From: an uncultured Selenomonadales bacterium
GTDB lineage: Bacteria; Bacillota_C; Negativicutes; Selenomonadales; Selenomonadaceae
Assembly (NCBI GenBank): GCA_937907035.1
Contig: CALCTX010000348.1
Location: forward strand, 1 to 8,846
Direction: 5' to 3'
DNA: 8,846 nucleotides
In this document: positions 5,809 through 8,846 of the stretch, piece by piece
Layout: every line of letters begins with the position of its first letter
Numbering within the stretch: position 1 is the first letter of the stretch
Made by a program: the position numbers and the translations under genes
The notes under the pieces: generated by a model
The model's database searches: none
Told to the model about the DNA's origin: nothing
Seen by the model: only the letters and a program-made list of their open reading frames with translations

Positions 5809-8495
5809 TGGAAGAGATGATTCGCCTTGAAACCGGAGACCGTTTAACGGTAAAAAATGAGTGGGAGTCGCTGTATATTACAGAAGGATCGTGTGAAGTA
5901 TATGTAGCTACATCGGAGCTGGGGGTATATTCGCAGTCGTTTTTGATCGAAGTTACAGCGGGACAGAGTATATTTCCGTCATTTTCAGCAGATGGATTGG
6001 AGTTCTTTGTTCATTCTTTGACGGAGTGCGTGTTTGAAAAACGGACTTTGGAAGAATATGAGTTGCCAATGGCTAAATCAGCACTTAACCATTGGTTCGT
6101 TACTGTGGGGAAGAATGAATGGCTTGACCGCATTATTACCAGTGATGAACAGACGTATTCACTTTGGCAGAATACATTTAATAATGAGAATATCAATACG
6201 GCAGAAGAGTTACGGGCTTATGCGGTAAGAAATTCGCAAATATTGTCCCGGCTCATTGCCATAAATATCGCCCGTAAGGAACGGAAAAAGAGTGAGCAAA
6301 GTGTTCTGAGCCAAATAAATAAAAAACGGGTGCAGCATCAATCGGTAAGCAATCTGTTTCCTGATCGCGAGTTGCCGTCTTTTCCGTTTGCTACTGCGAT
6401 TGAAGAAAATGAAGTAGCTACAATAGTACGTTTGGTAGCTAACAGTCTTAAGCTGCCGGATGATAATATTAAATTGCCGCCACATTTAGCAGGTAAGATG
6501 GACAGGCAAGAAATATTGCAGCGATTGGTGCAGCGCGGAAATATGATGTTGCGGCCGGTAGAGCTGAAGGACAAATGGTATTTGGCCGACAGCGGTACAT
6601 TGATCGCGTATTATGGCGAACAGCAGCAATTGGTAGCATTGTTGCCGAATGATGAAAAGAGTTATCGGATGGTTTCAGCTGTTGATCCAAACGGAAAATT
6701 GGTAACGGCTGAGATAGCTGCAAAATTGCAAGATGCCGAGCAATGTTATGCAGGATTCCCATCACATAAGTTGACAATGTTTGATCTGTTGCGCTTTATG
6801 GTGCGTTATACATGGAAGTCGGATTACATTACCATTATTCTTGTCAGTATTGTTTGTGGTTTTTTGCCGATTGTTTCACCGATCATTACCGAAACGATTT
6901 TTGAAGATATAATTCCAATAAAAGATCGGCAAAGTATGGCAGCAGTTGCTCAGGTAATGTTGGTATCAGGCTTTACGGTTACAGCTATCACGATGACGCG
7001 GTCGATTGCTGTACTCAGAATATCTACACATGTAGATATGAATGCAGATGCAGCATTGTGGGGGCGGTTGTTACGATTGCCGGCATCATTCTTCCGTGAA
7101 TATACTACCGGTGAGATCATTAACCGTATGCAGGGGATATCGGCGATCAAGCAGTTTATTACCGGCGAGATGATCGGAGCAGTATTTAATTTCATTTTCT
7201 CGTTTTGGAGTTTGCTGCTGATGATCCGTTACAGTGCCAAATTGACAGTGGTAGCAGTTTTTGTCTGGATAGTGTACAGCCTCATTCAGGCAGTTATCTT
7301 TCGCCGGGAGCTCGGCTTCCAGCGAAAACTGATAACGGCAGGAAATAAGGCTGGCGGCATGATCCAGCAGATATTTAACGGGTTGCCGAAGATCCGAATA
7401 CATGGTGCAGAAGAACAGGCCTTTTTCTTATGGAGCAAGGTCTTTGGCGAGCAGTGGAATCTGAAGGTTGCCTGGCAGGACAATTACACATCGATAATCG
7501 GTGTAGTTCAGCCAATCCTGTTGACGATGCTGATATATTATATAACTGTAAATTATCTTACGGAGACGGATGTTAACGGACAGGTTATCCGCAGTATGGC
7601 ATATCCTGAGTTTTTAGCTTTTCAGGCGGCTTTTTCCAGTTTTAATGCTACTGTTACCGGGATATTTCCTATGCTGATGAGCTTCTTTGCAGTTAAACCG
7701 CACTTGGATAATTTGCGGCCGATCATTGAAACGGAACCGGAAAATGCAGATGATAAAGTAGATGCTACTTCTTTGACCGGCGAATTGGAAGTGCGGCATT
7801 TGTCGTTTTCTTATAGTGATGATCTGCCCATGGTACTTGATGATATCAGTTTCAAAGTAAGGCCTCATGAACGGGTGGCTATCGTCGGGCAGTCAGGTTG
7901 TGGCAAGACAACGCTTTTGCGTTTGTTGTTAGGAATGGAAAAGCCTAATAAAGGGTCTATCAGTTATGATGGACAGGATCTGGCAGAGCTGAATTTGTCA
8001 TCGGTTCGCTCTCAGATGGGCGTTGTTATGCAATTTGGCCGTTTGATGACCGGCGATATTTTTTCCAATATAGTCGGGGTGTCTAAACTGACCTTGGATG
8101 ATGCTTGGGAAGCAGCGGAAATGACCGGTATTGCCAATGATATCCGGGAAATGCCGATGGGAATGAAGACGATGATCAGCGAGGGAAGTAATAATATTTC
8201 CGGCGGGCAGCGGCAGCGGATTTTGCTGGCCAGAGCGATCGTCAATCGGCCGGCGATCATAATGCTTGATGAAGCAACTTGTTCACTGGATAATACAACG
8301 CAGGCTATTGTTGCCAATAGTTTGCAAAAGCTCAACTCATCGCAGATCATAATAGCGCATCGGTTGTCAACAGTTTGCAATGTGGATCGGATTTTAGTAT
8401 TGGACGGCGGCAAGATCGCAGAAAGTGGTTCTTATGAGGAATTATTAGCCAAAGGAGGAATCTTTTCCCGAATGGCGAAGCGTCAATTGTTGTAG
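5808..8495 (+). CDS. NHLP-family export ABC transporter permease/ATPase, second subunit
   Basis: The 895-residue product lacks a C39 peptidase. Residues about 1-80 resemble the cNMP-binding/cupin-like beta-roll typical of this family. Residues about 235-320 match its characteristic middle segment (LRPVELKDKWYLADSG, VALLPND, then AEIAAKL). The transmembrane domain spans about 325-630, with hydrophobic segments near 339-362, 381-402, 455-472, 477-497 and 562-584. The ATPase has Walker A GQSGCGKTT (694-702), Q-loop Gln742, signature ISGGQ (797-801), Walker B AIIMLDE (816-822) and H-loop His851, so it looks competent. The start ATG 5808 overlaps the upstream TGA as TGATG, with ribosome binding site GGGAGG (5793-5798) nine nt before. 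In NHLP systems this protein and the C39-bearing partner are neighbours and are thought to form one exporter. What the N-terminal beta-roll binds is not visible here. Confidence 0.94.
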   Translation: MEEMIRLETGDRLTVKNEWESLYITEGSCEVYVATSELGVYSQSFLIEVTAGQSIFPSFSADGLEFFVHSLTECVFEKRTLEEYELPMAKSALNHWFVTVGKNEWLDRIITSDEQTYSLWQNTFNNENINTAEELRAYAVRNSQILSRLIAINIARKERKKSEQSVLSQINKKRVQHQSVSNLFPDRELPSFPFATAIEENEVATIVRLVANSLKLPDDNIKLPPHLAGKMDRQEILQRLVQRGNMMLRPVELKDKWYLADSGTLIAYYGEQQQLVALLPNDEKSYRMVSAVDPNGKLVTAEIAAKLQDAEQCYAGFPSHKLTMFDLLRFMVRYTWKSDYITIILVSIVCGFLPIVSPIITETIFEDIIPIKDRQSMAAVAQVMLVSGFTVTAITMTRSIAVLRISTHVDMNADAALWGRLLRLPASFFREYTTGEIINRMQGISAIKQFITGEMIGAVFNFIFSFWSLLLMIRYSAKLTVVAVFVWIVYSLIQAVIFRRELGFQRKLITAGNKAGGMIQQIFNGLPKIRIHGAEEQAFFLWSKVFGEQWNLKVAWQDNYTSIIGVVQPILLTMLIYYITVNYLTETDVNGQVIRSMAYPEFLAFQAAFSSFNATVTGIFPMLMSFFAVKPHLDNLRPIIETEPENADDKVDATSLTGELEVRHLSFSYSDDLPMVLDDISFKVRPHERVAIVGQSGCGKTTLLRLLLGMEKPNKGSISYDGQDLAELNLSSVRSQMGVVMQFGRLMTGDIFSNIVGVSKLTLDDAWEAAEMTGIANDIREMPMGMKTMISEGSNNISGGQRQRILLARAIVNRPAIIMLDEATCSLDNTTQAIVANSLQKLNSSQIIIAHRLSTVCNVDRILVLDGGKIAESGSYEELLAKGGIFSRMAKRQLL

Positions 8496-8531
8496 TGTTT
8501 AATATTTAATGTGGTGTAAGGAGGTACTATT

Positions 8532-8846
8532 ATGGAACAGGGCAGTGAATCGATGATAGTGATCACGTTTTTCATTACGCCGATAATTATTTTTATTGTC
8601 GGTTTATGGATGAAAAACAGACCGCCTAAAGAGATCAACCGTTTTAACGGGTATCGTACGAAACGTTCCATGAGCAGTCAGGGTGCTTGGGATTTTGCTC
8701 AGACTTACAGCGCGGGAATAATGATTAGAATGACATTGCCGATGTTGCTGATCGGTGCTGCCGGAGCTGCGTTTATGGAAGATGTTAAAAAGGATTATGA
8801 CATTATTATTTTTGACGCACCCCCACTATTATCAGTGGCAGATGCA
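8532..8846 (+). CDS. SdpI-family membrane protein running into BY-kinase-like sequence; open at window end
   Basis: 105 codons are present with no stop before the window ends. Residues about 8-27 form a hydrophobic segment. The SdpI-family hallmark follows: PPKEINRFNGYRTKRSMSSQ (31-50) then GAWDFAQTYS (51-60). A second hydrophobic segment lies at about 65-81. SdpI-like proteins are membrane proteins; Bacillus subtilis SdpI gives immunity to the toxin SDP. The reading frame then changes character: residues about 82-105 contain KKDYDIIIFDAPPLLSVADA, which matches the Walker B region of CpsD/Wzc-type tyrosine kinases, not SdpI. Pro codons in that stretch are CCC and CCA, while upstream genes mostly use CCG. 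The start ATG 8532 is backed by AAGGAGG (8518-8524), 7 nt before. It lies 36 nt after the exporter with no terminator between, so it is likely the operon's next gene and a candidate immunity gene. The tail may be a fusion or an assembly artefact. Confidence 0.75.
   Translation, partial: MEQGSESMIVITFFITPIIIFIVGLWMKNRPPKEINRFNGYRTKRSMSSQGAWDFAQTYSAGIMIRMTLPMLLIGAAGAAFMEDVKKDYDIIIFDAPPLLSVADA

Noticed and set aside
8012..8413. Minus-strand open frame of 133 codons opposite the second ABC gene
   Set aside because: It lies fully antisense to a strongly conserved ATPase domain, has no ribosome site, and its peptide shows no family resemblance. It is a shadow of the real gene.
1..8846. CRISPR arrays, insertion sequences or tandem repeats
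   Set aside because: No regularly spaced repeats, transposase-like products or terminal inverted repeats were seen on either strand.

Overview
The window opens in the 3' end of an rRNA operon (23S tail, then 5S) and continues through a small chemoreceptor-type gene and a tRNA-Lys gene. It then enters a tightly packed plus-strand operon for peptide export. All genes are on the plus strand. The firmicute-type rRNA ends, strong GGAGG ribosome binding sites, U-tract terminators and moderate G+C suggest a Firmicutes relative. The first gene of the export operon is an RND-type periplasmic adaptor, which only makes sense in a cell with an outer membrane. Together these point to a diderm Firmicute, most likely the Negativicutes. 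This is an inference; no species is claimed.

Layout: 23S 3' end (1-159); spacer with a GNRA-capped hairpin; 5S (249-366) and a strong terminator (371-404). A 182-codon cytoplasmic chemoreceptor signalling domain (556-1104) has its own terminator. tRNA-Lys(UUU) (1240-1315) has its own promoter and terminator. An AT-rich gap with an operator-like palindrome (1414-1429) precedes four genes spaced by 2 nt or overlapping: an RND-type adaptor (1488-2654), an NHLP/NHLM-type secretion adaptor (2657-3610), an ABC exporter with an N-terminal C39 peptidase (3607-5808), and a second ABC exporter with an N-terminal cNMP/cupin-like region (5808-8495). After 36 nt, a strong ribosome binding site starts an SdpI-family membrane protein (8532 to the window end).

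The last four complete genes form an NHLP (nitrile-hydratase-leader-peptide) type bacteriocin or natural-product export module. The C39 domain would cut the leader off a precursor after its double-glycine-type motif. The two half-size ABC proteins, probably as a heterodimer, would pump the core peptide across the inner membrane. The short adaptor would join them, and the longer RND-type adaptor could extend the path toward a TolC-like outer membrane channel. The SdpI-like protein is a candidate self-immunity factor. No precursor peptide, modification enzyme or outer membrane channel lies in the window.

The final ~80 bases are peculiar. The SdpI-like frame runs without a stop into a peptide that looks like the Walker B region of a bacterial tyrosine kinase (YDIIIFDAPPLLSVADA). 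This is either a real gene fusion or rearrangement, or an assembly chimera at a contig end. The window also begins inside a 23S gene, a common contig break point, so the chimera explanation is a serious one.
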